64,000 bases of DNA from Acetobacter syzygii (GCF_000964225.1 NZ_BAMZ01000006.1:1-64000); one strand, 5' to 3'; shown: positions 40,683 through 50,404, counted from the stretch's first letter. Notes: generated by a model not told the origin, from the sequence alone. Numbers and translations are program-made.

Positions 40683-41645
40683 GTGTTTGAACGTGCGCGC
40701 CGCCTTCTGCAATTTGTGACGACCGGCATTATTCTGGCCATTGCGGCCGTGGTCTGCCTTGTGCTGTGGGATTATTACACCGCCGCCCCCTGGACCCGTA
40801 ACGGTCAGGTCCGTGTGCAGGTCGCCGATATTGCTCCGCGTGTTTCCGGCCAGATTATTGATGTAAAGGTCCGAGATAACCAGTTTGTCCACGCAGGCGA
40901 TATTCTGTACGATATAGACCCTTTTGACTTCAAGGTGGACGTTGCCTCTGCCACCGCTCTGGTCAATGAACGACAGGCCGACATGGTGCTCAAGGCATCG
41001 CAGGAATACCGGCGCAACAACCTGACCGATGCCGCCGCATCCCGCGAGGAAAAGCAGGTGTTCCAAGCCACGGCGGAAGTTGCCAAAGCCCAGTATGCTT
41101 CGGCCATGGCGGCTCTTTCCCAGGCAAATATCAACCTTGATCGAACCCATGTCCGCAGCACGGTTACGGGCTATGTGACCAACCTGATCATGCGCGTGGG
41201 GGACTACGCAACAGCAGCCAAACCCAACATTCAGGTCATTGATGCCTCGTCCTACTGGGTGGATGGTTATTTTGAGGAAACCAAAATCCGCTCCATTCAT
41301 ATTGGGGACCGGGCACGGCTGGACCTTATGGGCTACCGGCAGCCCATGTGGGGGCATGTTACAAGTATTACACGCGGGATTGCCACACCCAACGCCACCC
41401 CCTCCACACAGGGGCTGCCCTCGGTGGACCCGGTTTATACATGGGTGCGACTGGCACAGCGTATTCCGGTCCGGGTGCAAATAGACAGTATTCCTCCCGG
41501 TACGCAGCTTGCCGCAGGCATGACGACCACCGTGACCATTGTTGGCAGCAAGGGCAAACGCGCACATGACACGCTAAGCGAAGCACTGGACAGGCTGCAT
41601 GACGCACTCATGGGCGGCACAGGTGGCAGCGGCACACGGCACTAG
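40683..41645 (+). CDS. HlyD-family membrane fusion protein (AaeA/EmrA-like)
   Basis: This 320-residue periplasmic adaptor bridges the inner-membrane pump to an outer-membrane channel. It has an N-terminal membrane anchor (about 10-32). 'PRVSGQIIDVKVRDNQFVHAG' is a split biotinyl-lipoyl domain, an alpha-hairpin runs from about 90-155, and the second lipoyl half is 'VRSTVTGYVTNLIMRVGDYA'. A beta-barrel region with 'MGYRQPMWGHVTSI' follows. A GTG start at 40683 with AAAGGG upstream is used. No outer-membrane factor gene is nearby. Confidence 0.9.
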   Translation: MFERARRLLQFVTTGIILAIAAVVCLVLWDYYTAAPWTRNGQVRVQVADIAPRVSGQIIDVKVRDNQFVHAGDILYDIDPFDFKVDVASATALVNERQADMVLKASQEYRRNNLTDAAASREEKQVFQATAEVAKAQYASAMAALSQANINLDRTHVRSTVTGYVTNLIMRVGDYATAAKPNIQVIDASSYWVDGYFEETKIRSIHIGDRARLDLMGYRQPMWGHVTSITRGIATPNATPSTQGLPSVDPVYTWVRLAQRIPVRVQIDSIPPGTQLAAGMTTTVTIVGSKGKRAHDTLSEALDRLHDALMGGTGGSGTRH

Positions 41646-41689
41646 GAAGAGTATGGACGCCCGCCCCCCATACTGGCACAAATGCCAGT

Positions 41690-42460
41690 ATGCTTAATTG
41701 TGCCTCTCCGTTCCCGTTTGCCCTTACGCTCTGTGCAGCAGGCCTGTGCCTGACTGCCCCTGCCCTTGCGCGGCCCATACCCGGCCAGCGGGTGCAGGTC
41801 AGCGCACCCTGCCTGAACAGCCTGCATGTTGTAACGGACGCAGCCTTATCCGATGCAATTGATCTTCGTGGTGCGGATCCTGCTGCCCTGCAAAGTTCCA
41901 CAGCCCCGGATGGCACCATAACCCTTACGCAAAAAGGCTGCCCCGCAGGAGGCAACCTGGAACTGCGCACTCCCGCTGCCATGCCACTTGCGATTGACAG
42001 CCCACAGGCAACACGCATTGTTATTGATAACCGCTCGGGGCCTATGTCCATCCGGTCCGGGTCTGGTGCGATCGATATTGGCAGAAGTGGACCGATTGAT
42101 CTGGCATCGGACTCATCTGGTGCCATTACCATTGGCACGCTGGCGGGTTCCGCACGCCTGCGCTCCACGGTATCGGCCCCTATTGTCATCCATCAGGCCA
42201 ATGCTCCGGCACTCGCAGTGTACCTTGCTGGCACAGCCAGCCTGAGCGTGCCAGCAGGCACACTCAAGGCGCTGGACATTAACAATGCCGGGCAAGGGAA
42301 TGCCAGCTTTGGGGGTACCACGAGTGTTGCGGCCCTGCATGTGCAGGGCAAAGGCAACATTAGTGTGCGCAAGGCCACAGGCACGCTGGCAACAGAACGC
42401 GATGGAGCGGGGCGGATAGACGTTAATCTTCCCCCACCTTCTACCGAACAACAGAACTGA
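41690..42460 (+). CDS. Secreted repetitive beta-protein of unknown function
   Basis: This 256-residue exported protein has a signal ending near 'APALARP'. The mature part has short hydrophobic strands with recurrent Ser-Gly-Asp turns ('SGAIDIGRSGPIDLASDSSG'), suggesting a parallel beta-helix of the DUF4097 / head-GIN type. Two Cys pairs may form disulfides ('APCLNS', 'KGCPAGG'). It lies between the HlyD adaptor (44 bases) and the RND pump (49 bases) on the same strand, so it is probably part of the same transcript. No function is recognised. Confidence 0.75.
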   Translation: MLNCASPFPFALTLCAAGLCLTAPALARPIPGQRVQVSAPCLNSLHVVTDAALSDAIDLRGADPAALQSSTAPDGTITLTQKGCPAGGNLELRTPAAMPLAIDSPQATRIVIDNRSGPMSIRSGSGAIDIGRSGPIDLASDSSGAITIGTLAGSARLRSTVSAPIVIHQANAPALAVYLAGTASLSVPAGTLKALDINNAGQGNASFGGTTSVAALHVQGKGNISVRKATGTLATERDGAGRIDVNLPPPSTEQQN

Positions 42461-42509
42461 AGACAGCCGAGCAAGCTTTTTTCCCGCAAAGCCACAAGGA
42501 GCCCTGCCG

Positions 42510-45500
42510 GTGTCGATCAGTCGGCTGTTTATTATGCGCCCCGTTGGCACAACCCTTATGGCGGTTGCGTTTGTGGTGGCTGGCCTGTTTGCATACCGCG
42601 CCATGCCGGTGGCGGATCTGCCCAATATTTCCGTGCCGGTTATTTATGTTATTGCCTCCCAGCCCGGCAGTTCGCCGCAGCAACTGGCCAGTGCCGTGAC
42701 CACTCCGCTGGAACGGCGGCTTGGCCAGATTGCAGGGATAAGCAGTATGCGCTCGGATACGACAGATTCCAGCGCTTTTATTCTTTTGTTTTTTGATAAT
42801 AACCGGGACATCAACGGAGCCGCACGTGATGTGGAGGCCGCCCTGCGTGCTGCCCGCGCGGATATGCCCAACACGTTGCTTGACCAGCCACAGTATTACA
42901 AGGCCAATCCTTCTGACAGCCCTATTATGGTGGCAGCTCTTACATCTGCCACCCGCAGTGTTACCGCCCTGCGCGATCTGGGAGAAACCCACCTTAAACC
43001 CATGCTGGCAGGTGTTAAGGGAGTAGGCTGGGTCGATGTGGTCGGCTCCGACAAGCCCGCCATACGGGTGGAGGTCAACCCCCAGCTCCTCTACCAGTAC
43101 GGCATCGGGTTTGAGGATGTACGTTCCGCACTGGCTTCGGCCAATGCCAACACCCCCAAAGGATTTATAGAAACCGGCGGCCAGCGCCTGATGCTGGAGA
43201 CCAATGATCAGGCCCATAGCCCCGAACAATACCGCGATCTGGTTATTGGTTACCGCAACAACCGGCCTGTGCGGCTGAACAGTGTTGCAACCGTCCGCTC
43301 CGGCCCACAGAACGAACGTACCGCGGGGTGGTACAACAAGCAGCCCGCAGTACTGGCCATTATTCGCGCACAACCGGGCACTAATGTTATTGAGGTTACA
43401 GACGCCATACGTGCTCGTGCAGCCCTGCTCCGCAATGCCCTACCAGCGGATGTGGCATTTACGCTGGTTTCCGACCGATCCATTTCCATCCGTGGTGCGC
43501 TGGAAGATACGCAGGAAACGCTTTTGGGCTCCGTGCTGCTGGTAGTGCTGGTGGTGCTGGCATTTTTACGGAGCTGGCGCTCCACCTTTATTCCCGCGGT
43601 TACGGTCCCTGTCTCGCTGGCGGGGTCGCTGGCCTTTATGCATCTTCTGGGATTTTCACTGGACACGCTCTCGCTCATGGCGCTGACCATTGCCACTGGT
43701 TTTGTGGTGGACGACGCCATTGTGGTCGTGGAAAATATTGCACGCCATATGGAAGAAGGCATGGGCCGCGTGCAGGCAACTCTGCTTGGTGCGCAGGAAA
43801 TTGGCTTTACCATTCTTTCCATTACCATTTCACTCATTGCCGTATTTTTGCCCCTGCTGCTGATGGGCGGCATTGCAGGCAAGATTTTTTTTGAATTCGC
43901 CATGACCCTGACAATCGCTGTCTCGGTATCTTTTTTTCTGGCAATTTCCCTAACCCCCATGATGTGCGCGCACTTATTGGAAGTGCATCCGCCAACCCAT
44001 ACCGGCCCTGCCAGATCGGCCAATCCGTTTGTGCGGGCAGCGCACCTTCTGGCCGATGGTACGGACCATGCTCTGGCATGGATGATGCGCGTATACCGCC
44101 GCTCGCTGGATGTGGCCCTGCGCCACCCATGGCTTACGCTGCTCTCCCTGCCCCTGAGCTTTGTTGCCACAATCGGGCTGGTCGTCATTATTCCCAAAAC
44201 CGTTTTACCGGCAGAAGATATTGCTCTTTTGCAAGGCTATCTGAGCGTGGACCAGACATCCTCCTTTGCTGCCATGTCCGCCAAAACCCGCAAGGTTCTG
44301 GATGCCATGCAGGCCGCACCGGGGGTTGAAGGAGTTATTGGCTTTACGGGGGAAGATGCCGCCAACGAAGCCGAGGTGTATGCCCAGCTCACCCCCAAAA
44401 GCCAGCGCACACAAACGCCGGAAGCCATTGCCACGCACATCCAGCAGGCAGTCCGCACCATACCCGGACTGACAGCCAGCATCTCCAATGCCGGGGACAT
44501 TAATGGTGGTGGCCAACGTGTACATGAAGGGGCCTACAGCTTTGTTTTTCGTAGCGAGAACGAGGCCGATATTGACCAATGGGTCCCACGCGTTACCGAG
44601 GCTCTGCGCAAAAGCACCGTTCTGACCGGAGTCAATAGCCACACAACCGGGCATGGTATGGCGCTGCACGTTCTGATCAACCGCGATAATGCAGCCCGCT
44701 ACCTGATAACACCGCAGCTTATTGGCAATGCCCTGTACGATGCCTACGGCCAGCGCACAGCCTCCAGCATTTCTACCCCGCTCACCACGTATTATGTGAT
44801 CATGGAAGTGCAAAAGCAGTTCCGTGATAACCCGGAAATGCTGAAAACCCTTTGGGTCTCTACCGCAGGTGGTACCGCATCTGGTGCCGTGGCATCCAAT
44901 ACCATACGGGTTAAAAAACCGACTGATGCCACAGACAGCCTGAGCGCCTCCCTGTCCGAACAATCCTTCCGCAACGCCATTGCCAACCGGCTGGCGGGTG
45001 GGGGCGCCGGTGCATCCAATGGTTCGGCGGTTTCCTCTTCCTCCGAGACAATGGTGCCCCTCCCCACGGTCTCGCGCATTGCCAGCGCACCAACACCGCT
45101 ACAGGTCAGCCATGAAAACGGATTTGTCTCCGGAGCGCTCTCCTTCGACCTTGCCGCGGGGCATTCGCTGAGCGAAGCCGAGGCGGAAATTCGCAAGGTC
45201 ATGCGTGATCTGCACGCCCCCGAAAGCCTGAAGGGAGATTTTTCGGGCGAAGCAGGTGACCTGCACAAAGACCTTGTGAACGAACTGCTGGTGTTTGTGG
45301 CAGCCATTGCCACCATGTACATTACACTTGGCATTCTGTACGAAAGCTATATTCAGCCGCTGACCATTCTTTCCACCCTGCCTTCTGCCGCATTTGGCGC
45401 AGTGCTGACCCTGTGGCTGGCAGGTCAGCCTTTTTCGTTGATCAGCATGATCGCCGTGATCATGCTTGTGGGGATTGTGAAAAAAAACGCCATTCTCATG

Positions 45501-45845
45501 ATCGACTTTGCCCTTCATGCCGAGCGCACACAAAACCTGCCCCCGCATGAGGCCATAAAAACAGCGTGCCTGACACGCTTCCGCCCCATACTCATGACCA
45601 CAATGGCAGCAGCCTTTGCCGCCATTCCCATGATTATTGGCCAAGGCTACGGCGCAGAACTGCGCCTGCCGCTGGGCATTGCCATTCTGGGCGGGCTAGC
45701 GACCAGCCAGTTGCTGACCCTTTACTCAACACCCGTTGTTTATCTGCTGATGCACCGGCTTGCGGCTTTTACGCAAAACAAGGTCAGTTCCCTGCAGCAC
45801 TGGCTGGCACACGACCGGGGCGCACGTTCCAACACCGCACCATAA
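42510..45845 (+). CDS. RND multidrug efflux transporter (MdtB/MdtC-like)
   Basis: This 1111-residue inner-membrane pump has the HAE1 RND layout. An N-terminal helix is followed by a large periplasmic loop starting 'LPNISVPVIYVIASQPGSSP'. The central TM block has 'GFVVDDAIVVVENIARHMEEG', which carries the paired Asp of the proton relay. A second periplasmic loop and a final TM block ending near 'LYSTPVVYLLMHRL' complete it. 'KNAILMIDFALHAE' is the second-half counterpart. It uses a GTG start with AAGGAG upstream. No own adaptor gene precedes it directly; the HlyD two genes upstream belongs to the FUSC set. A Ser/Gly/Ala-rich insert lies at about residues 795-850. Confidence 0.93.
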   Translation: MSISRLFIMRPVGTTLMAVAFVVAGLFAYRAMPVADLPNISVPVIYVIASQPGSSPQQLASAVTTPLERRLGQIAGISSMRSDTTDSSAFILLFFDNNRDINGAARDVEAALRAARADMPNTLLDQPQYYKANPSDSPIMVAALTSATRSVTALRDLGETHLKPMLAGVKGVGWVDVVGSDKPAIRVEVNPQLLYQYGIGFEDVRSALASANANTPKGFIETGGQRLMLETNDQAHSPEQYRDLVIGYRNNRPVRLNSVATVRSGPQNERTAGWYNKQPAVLAIIRAQPGTNVIEVTDAIRARAALLRNALPADVAFTLVSDRSISIRGALEDTQETLLGSVLLVVLVVLAFLRSWRSTFIPAVTVPVSLAGSLAFMHLLGFSLDTLSLMALTIATGFVVDDAIVVVENIARHMEEGMGRVQATLLGAQEIGFTILSITISLIAVFLPLLLMGGIAGKIFFEFAMTLTIAVSVSFFLAISLTPMMCAHLLEVHPPTHTGPARSANPFVRAAHLLADGTDHALAWMMRVYRRSLDVALRHPWLTLLSLPLSFVATIGLVVIIPKTVLPAEDIALLQGYLSVDQTSSFAAMSAKTRKVLDAMQAAPGVEGVIGFTGEDAANEAEVYAQLTPKSQRTQTPEAIATHIQQAVRTIPGLTASISNAGDINGGGQRVHEGAYSFVFRSENEADIDQWVPRVTEALRKSTVLTGVNSHTTGHGMALHVLINRDNAARYLITPQLIGNALYDAYGQRTASSISTPLTTYYVIMEVQKQFRDNPEMLKTLWVSTAGGTASGAVASNTIRVKKPTDATDSLSASLSEQSFRNAIANRLAGGGAGASNGSAVSSSSETMVPLPTVSRIASAPTPLQVSHENGFVSGALSFDLAAGHSLSEAEAEIRKVMRDLHAPESLKGDFSGEAGDLHKDLVNELLVFVAAIATMYITLGILYESYIQPLTILSTLPSAAFGAVLTLWLAGQPFSLISMIAVIMLVGIVKKNAILMIDFALHAERTQNLPPHEAIKTACLTRFRPILMTTMAAAFAAIPMIIGQGYGAELRLPLGIAILGGLATSQLLTLYSTPVVYLLMHRLAAFTQNKVSSLQHWLAHDRGARSNTAP

Positions 45846-45927
45846 CGCGGCGGGCATTGCATGGCCTTTCTGCCCAAAAGCTTTTAAAACAGGGTCCGAA
45901 CAACCGTTTTATCAAGGAATATGCACT

Positions 45928-46164
45928 ATGTCCGATGCAATGCCTGACCGTCTTTCCGTTAACCCCAACAGCGCATTCTACAACGAAGCCCTGCTCGAAC
46001 GTGGCGTGGGCGTGCGGTTCAAGGGCGTGGAAAAAAACAATGTTGAAGAATATTGCGTCAGCGAAGGCTGGGTCCGAGTAGCTGTTGGCAAAACAGTTGA
46101 CCGCCATGGCAACCCCCTGACCATGAAACTCAGCGGCCCGGTTGAAGTTTGGCTTAAGGACTGA
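45928..46164 (+). CDS. DUF3297 family small protein
   Basis: This 78-residue cytoplasmic protein begins 'MSDAMPDRLSVNPNSAFYNE'. It ends with 'GNPLTMKLSGPVEVWLKD', which matches DUF3297 proteins of proteobacteria. AAGGAA lies seven bases before the ATG. Its function is unknown. A 16-bp palindrome follows. Confidence 0.88.
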   Translation: MSDAMPDRLSVNPNSAFYNEALLERGVGVRFKGVEKNNVEEYCVSEGWVRVAVGKTVDRHGNPLTMKLSGPVEVWLKD

Positions 46165-46184
46165 CCTGTCGCCAGAACATGGCG

Positions 46185-46219
46185 CACTGACAATTAAATA
46201 CTTTATTTAATTGTCAGTG
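46185..46219. promoter_or_regulatory. Perfect 16-bp inverted repeat before the SQR gene
   Basis: Left arm CACTGACAATTAAATA (46185-46200), loop CTT, right arm TATTTAATTGTCAGTG (46204-46219). It could be the terminator of the DUF3297 gene or an operator for the sulfide:quinone oxidoreductase gene 52 bases downstream. There is no T-run after it on the plus strand. Confidence 0.6.
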
Positions 46220-46271
46220 TTTGGAATAGTGTCACGCATAATTTATGGCAGACCAAGAGGGAAACCACTCC

Positions 46272-47531
46272 ATGACCCAAACAGCACCCAGCACGGAACC
46301 CGACCTGCGGCACACCATTGTTATTGTTGGTGGCGGTTCCGCTGGCATTGCCGTTGCAGCCCGCCTGCTGCGCGAACGCCCTACACTGGATATTGCCATT
46401 ATTGACCCCGCCACCACCCATGCCTACCAGCCGGGCTGGACACTGGTTGGCGCAGGAGTCATGAAGCTGCGTGACACACTGGAGCAGGAAGGTGGAGTGA
46501 TTCCCAAAGGCTGCAAATGGTTGCGCGCTGCGGTCAGCACCTTCCAGCCTGATAACAATACCCTCACACTCGAAGACGGGCGCACCGTTGGCTACGGTCG
46601 CCTTATTGTCTGCCCCGGCCTGCAACTGGACTGGGATAAGATTGAGGGTCTGAGCGAAACCCTGGGGCGCAACGGCGTTTGCTCCAACTATTCCAAAGAC
46701 ACTGTGGAATACACATGGACCTGCATCCAGTCCCTTGCTGGTGGCACCGCTCTGTTTACCCAGCCCCCCATGCCAATCAAATGTGCAGGTGCGCCACAGA
46801 AAATTGCCTATCTTGCCTCCGACCACTGGCGCAAGCAGGGTACGCTCAACCGCACCAATGTTGAATTCTGCCTTGCTGGCGATGCGCTGTTTGGCGTGGC
46901 CTACTTCCGCCCTGCTTTGCAGGAAGCGGTGGATTATTACGGCATTAACCTGCACTACAAACACAATCTGATTGCGGTAAACGGCCCCGAACGCAAGGCA
47001 ACCTTTGCCGTAACCGGCCCGGATGGCAAAGTGACCAAGGTGGTAAAGGAGTTTGACATGCTCCACGTAACCCCACCCCAGAGTGCACCTGATTTTGTTA
47101 AGAAAAGCCCCCTGGCCGATGCCGCTGGCTGGCTGGATGTAAACGCCACAACACTCCAGCACGCCAAATACCCGGCCATTTTTGGCATTGGCGATGTTAT
47201 GAATACCTCCAACGCCAAAACCATGGCAGCTGCCCGCGCACAAACTCCGCTGGTTGCCCAGAACGTTCTGGCCTCCCTCGATGGTCGTCCCCTTACCGGG
47301 CAGTACGATGGGTACGGCGCATGTCCGCTTACTGTGGCATACGGTAAAATTGTTCTGGCCGAGTTCCTGTATGGCGGCAAACCCGCGCCAAGCTTCCCCT
47401 ACGATCAGCGCAAACCCAGCCGATTTGCATGGTTCCTCAAAACAACCGTATTCCCCCGTGTTTACTGGGATATGATGCTAAAAGGCCGCGACATTGAGGT
47501 GCCACACCACCCTGAATGGTCCAAAAGCTGA
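46272..47531 (+). CDS. sqr: Sulfide:quinone oxidoreductase (type II, SQOR-like)
   Basis: This 419-residue FAD flavoprotein oxidises sulfide and passes electrons to quinone at the inner membrane. The Rossmann motif is 'IVIVGGGSAGIAVAARLL'. It resembles mitochondrial SQOR, with 'VCSNYSKDTVEYTW', 'IKCAGAPQKIAYL' and 'YDGYGACPLTVAYGK'. The two redox cysteines of human SQOR (C201 and C379) align with Cys here at about residues 171 and 351. The second FAD motif is 'FGIGDVMNTSNAKT'. The start at 46272 follows GAGGG; an ATG at 46245 would add nine residues. It may detoxify sulfide and feed electrons into the quinone pool. Confidence 0.9.
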   Translation: MTQTAPSTEPDLRHTIVIVGGGSAGIAVAARLLRERPTLDIAIIDPATTHAYQPGWTLVGAGVMKLRDTLEQEGGVIPKGCKWLRAAVSTFQPDNNTLTLEDGRTVGYGRLIVCPGLQLDWDKIEGLSETLGRNGVCSNYSKDTVEYTWTCIQSLAGGTALFTQPPMPIKCAGAPQKIAYLASDHWRKQGTLNRTNVEFCLAGDALFGVAYFRPALQEAVDYYGINLHYKHNLIAVNGPERKATFAVTGPDGKVTKVVKEFDMLHVTPPQSAPDFVKKSPLADAAGWLDVNATTLQHAKYPAIFGIGDVMNTSNAKTMAAARAQTPLVAQNVLASLDGRPLTGQYDGYGACPLTVAYGKIVLAEFLYGGKPAPSFPYDQRKPSRFAWFLKTTVFPRVYWDMMLKGRDIEVPHHPEWSKS

Positions 47532-47601
47532 TCGTTCCCGCTTTCTCCTCCCCGGCAGGATCTCTTTCCTGCAGGGGTGACCAGATACAGCAGTGCCAAT
47601 A

Positions 47602-47634
47602 AAAAACCTCCCCACGTTATGGGGAGGTTTTTTT
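47602..47634 (+). terminator. Terminator after the SQR gene
   Basis: AAAACCTCCCC pairs with GGGGAGGTTTT and is followed by a T-run. This is a strong intrinsic terminator. It lies between convergent genes. Confidence 0.93.
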
Positions 47635-47700
47635 ATACTGGCGCTGATAACCTACAACCTTGAATTTAATCTGTTCTGCCAACAAAACCCGTCTTGTGGC

Positions 47701-50295
47701 TTAGGCCTCATCCTCCGGGCGCTTGGGTAGCAGGGCCGGAACAAACACCAGTGTTCCCAACAAAGTACACGCCAGAGAAAGCAGGAGCAGCCGCCCCATG
47801 CTGGCCGTTCCGGGATGATGCGACAAGGCAAGGGAACCAAAAGCCGTACCCGTTGTCAGGGCAGAGAACAGCACAGCCCGCGCCGTGGGGGAAGCCAGTG
47901 GGTATTGAACCCCATCACGCCAGTTCATAACAAAATAGATATTAAACGATACGCCAACACCCAGCAGCAGCGGCAAGGCAATAATATTGGCAAAGTTGAG
48001 CGTTTCGGGCAGCAGCACAACCAGTATGACCGTCATCAGGGCCGAAAGCAGCAACGGTGCCAGCACCAATGCCATATCCTTGATCCTGCGCAGGGCGATC
48101 ATAAGAATAATGGCGATCATGACCACCGCTGCTCCGGCGGCCTGCTCGAATGCCCGCACAATGGAGCGTGCACTTTCCACAATATCGACTGCCGTACCGG
48201 CCATATCCGGTTCGATTTTTTGCAAAGAACCCACAAATTTGCGGAGCGCGCCAGAACTGCTCATGACTCCTTTGGGGTGCACTTCCACAAGGGCGCGACC
48301 ATCTGGCAACAGATAGTCGTTGGCAATAACGGGTGGCACATCATGAATGGTTACTGGCCCTGCCTGCAACATGCTTTTGAGCTGCGCAAGTTCTGGCGGC
48401 AAAAAGCGTACCAGCGCCGTATTGGCAGCCAGCACGGTTTCGTCCCGTGCAGTGGCCAGACGGGCCAGCGCAGCCTGAATCCTGCGCAGCGGGTCGTTAG
48501 CAGGTAGTTTATCCAGCACCTCGCCCAGTGCCTTGGCCGTACTGGCCGCAGACTCACGCAGGGCTGCGGCATCGGGTGCGGGCTTGGGGTTGGGCACAAT
48601 CAGGGTTGGCAGCAGCATGGAGGCTGCATCCTGAATAAGAGCGAGTTTTTCTGGCTGCTGGGTTGGTACGTAAGACCCAAGCCACATCACGTCATGCACA
48701 TCAGGCAGTTCATCCAGACGATCAGCCTCCTTCCGGGCCTCATCCAGCGATTTAACCAAAAGCTCTGCGCTGTAAGGTGATGTCTGCGGATTATTGATCA
48801 GCAGGCTAAGCGCGCGCATACCCTCGGAATTAGGGTTTTTGGTGTGCAGGGGGTCACCATCAAACTGTAGGGCTGGCACAAGTGCGAGCCCCGCAATGGC
48901 GATCACACCAAAAAATGCCAGCAGCCATTTGCGGTGGTGGCGGATTTTAACATCCACCGGCTTCATCCACACATATCCCATGCTGGGGCAGTTCAGGGGG
49001 GGGTGGCAAATGCACAGTAGGGCGGGCAGCAAGGTTGTGGTGCAGATAAACGCCACCAACATGCCAATGCCTGCAATAAGCCCCAACTGCGCAACCCCCA
49101 GAAAGGCTGTGGGCGTAAACGCCAGAAAACCAGCGGAAGTGGCAAGGGAGGCGACCAGAATCTGATGTCCGGTTTCTTCCCCCGTCATGCGCAGGGCTTC
49201 GTACATTCCATCCTTACCCGTAGCGGTAGGGCTTTGTGCCCTGAAGCGAACGGAAAACTGGATGGCAAAATCGACCGCAATCCCCACAAACAGAATGGCG
49301 AATGCAACAGAGATCAGGTTCAGCGTACCAACTGCAACGGCTGCAAAGCCGGTTGTCAGCAACAGCCCCACAACCAGTGTGATCACAATGGGGAGCACCA
49401 CCCGCCATGAGCGCACCGCCAGTGTGAGCCACAGTGTTACCAGCGCCAAAGACCCAATAAGCCCGGCAACCATACCCTCCGCCACGGTTGCAAACTCTTC
49501 ATCATCAAGCTGGACCTGCCCGGTCAGATACACTTTGGCATGACCATTTTTAACAAACTCTAGAGTTTTTATGGCATCGCGCATGGCATCCGCCGCAGCG
49601 CCACCGGGCTGGAAGGACCCATAATCCAGAACAGGCTTGGTAATGACAAACTGGTAGCGCCCCGCCAGATCAGACAGCTGCCCTCCCAGAAGGCGCTGCC
49701 AGGACATAAGGTCCGCCTTGCCATCGGCTGCTTTTTCCAACGTGTTGGCAAAGCCGGTCAATGGTGCCTGAAAACCTGCCAGATTGGCCTGCCCTGCCTT
49801 GACCCCCTCGGCAATAAGCGAAAGCGCACCAAACAACCCGCGGGCGGATGGGTCCTGAGCAAGGGCAGACAAAAAGGGCTGGGCTGCGATCGTATCGTTC
49901 AGGATGCTGGCCAGTGGCTTGGGCTCCAGGAACATAAGCCCGTTGCGCTCAAGGTAAGGGTTGGCATCCGGCCTGTTGGCAAAGGAAAAATGCTGATGAT
50001 CCGCCCCCAGCTTTTCGGCCAGCTGCCGGGCAGTCTCCTGCCCTTCTTCCGGCAGATCGGCCTCCACCACAGCGACCAGAAGGTTCTCCTTCTGTGGAAA
50101 CAGGCGCCCCATCTCATCCGAACGCTGCTTCCACTCCAGTCGGGGCGAGAGCATTTTGCTCGTGTCCGTGGTCACGCCAAGCTGGGTCATGCCCGCATAA
50201 ACGCCTGCGCCGGACAACACGCAAAAGAGTGCCACGACCAGCCACGCATGGCGCGCACAAAGGGTGATAAAACGACCTATGGGTGCAAAGAGCAT
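47701..50295 (-). CDS. hpnN: Hopanoid transporter HpnN (RND/MMPL-type)
   Basis: This 864-residue inner-membrane RND-superfamily transporter moves hopanoids to the outer membrane in characterised alphaproteobacteria. The N-terminal helix is at about 13-35. The long periplasmic loop starts 'LGVTTDTSKMLSPRLEWKQR'. TM block one has 'FVGIAVDFAIQFSVRFRAQ', and the second half ends with 'LLLGVGVSFNIYFVMNWRDG'. It has the MMPL pattern with two repeated halves. It follows hpnL on the same strand after 109 bases. The squalene-hopene cyclase genes are not in this window. Confidence 0.9.
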   Translation of the reverse strand: MLFAPIGRFITLCARHAWLVVALFCVLSGAGVYAGMTQLGVTTDTSKMLSPRLEWKQRSDEMGRLFPQKENLLVAVVEADLPEEGQETARQLAEKLGADHQHFSFANRPDANPYLERNGLMFLEPKPLASILNDTIAAQPFLSALAQDPSARGLFGALSLIAEGVKAGQANLAGFQAPLTGFANTLEKAADGKADLMSWQRLLGGQLSDLAGRYQFVITKPVLDYGSFQPGGAAADAMRDAIKTLEFVKNGHAKVYLTGQVQLDDEEFATVAEGMVAGLIGSLALVTLWLTLAVRSWRVVLPIVITLVVGLLLTTGFAAVAVGTLNLISVAFAILFVGIAVDFAIQFSVRFRAQSPTATGKDGMYEALRMTGEETGHQILVASLATSAGFLAFTPTAFLGVAQLGLIAGIGMLVAFICTTTLLPALLCICHPPLNCPSMGYVWMKPVDVKIRHHRKWLLAFFGVIAIAGLALVPALQFDGDPLHTKNPNSEGMRALSLLINNPQTSPYSAELLVKSLDEARKEADRLDELPDVHDVMWLGSYVPTQQPEKLALIQDAASMLLPTLIVPNPKPAPDAAALRESAASTAKALGEVLDKLPANDPLRRIQAALARLATARDETVLAANTALVRFLPPELAQLKSMLQAGPVTIHDVPPVIANDYLLPDGRALVEVHPKGVMSSSGALRKFVGSLQKIEPDMAGTAVDIVESARSIVRAFEQAAGAAVVMIAIILMIALRRIKDMALVLAPLLLSALMTVILVVLLPETLNFANIIALPLLLGVGVSFNIYFVMNWRDGVQYPLASPTARAVLFSALTTGTAFGSLALSHHPGTASMGRLLLLSLACTLLGTLVFVPALLPKRPEDEA

Positions 50296-50404
50296 GATAA
50301 ACGACAGGATCCTAGAAAAGTCATGGCGTCAGGCACAAAACCGCCTTGGTTTGCCTAACAGCGTCGCACGATGCAAGGGAGGATATACACAGACCACTCT
50401 TCTT

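Noticed and set aside
42510-45845. RND pump as a heavy-metal (CusA) transporter
   Set aside because: The proton-relay segment and length fit the HAE1 drug efflux group, and no metal-binding neighbours are present.
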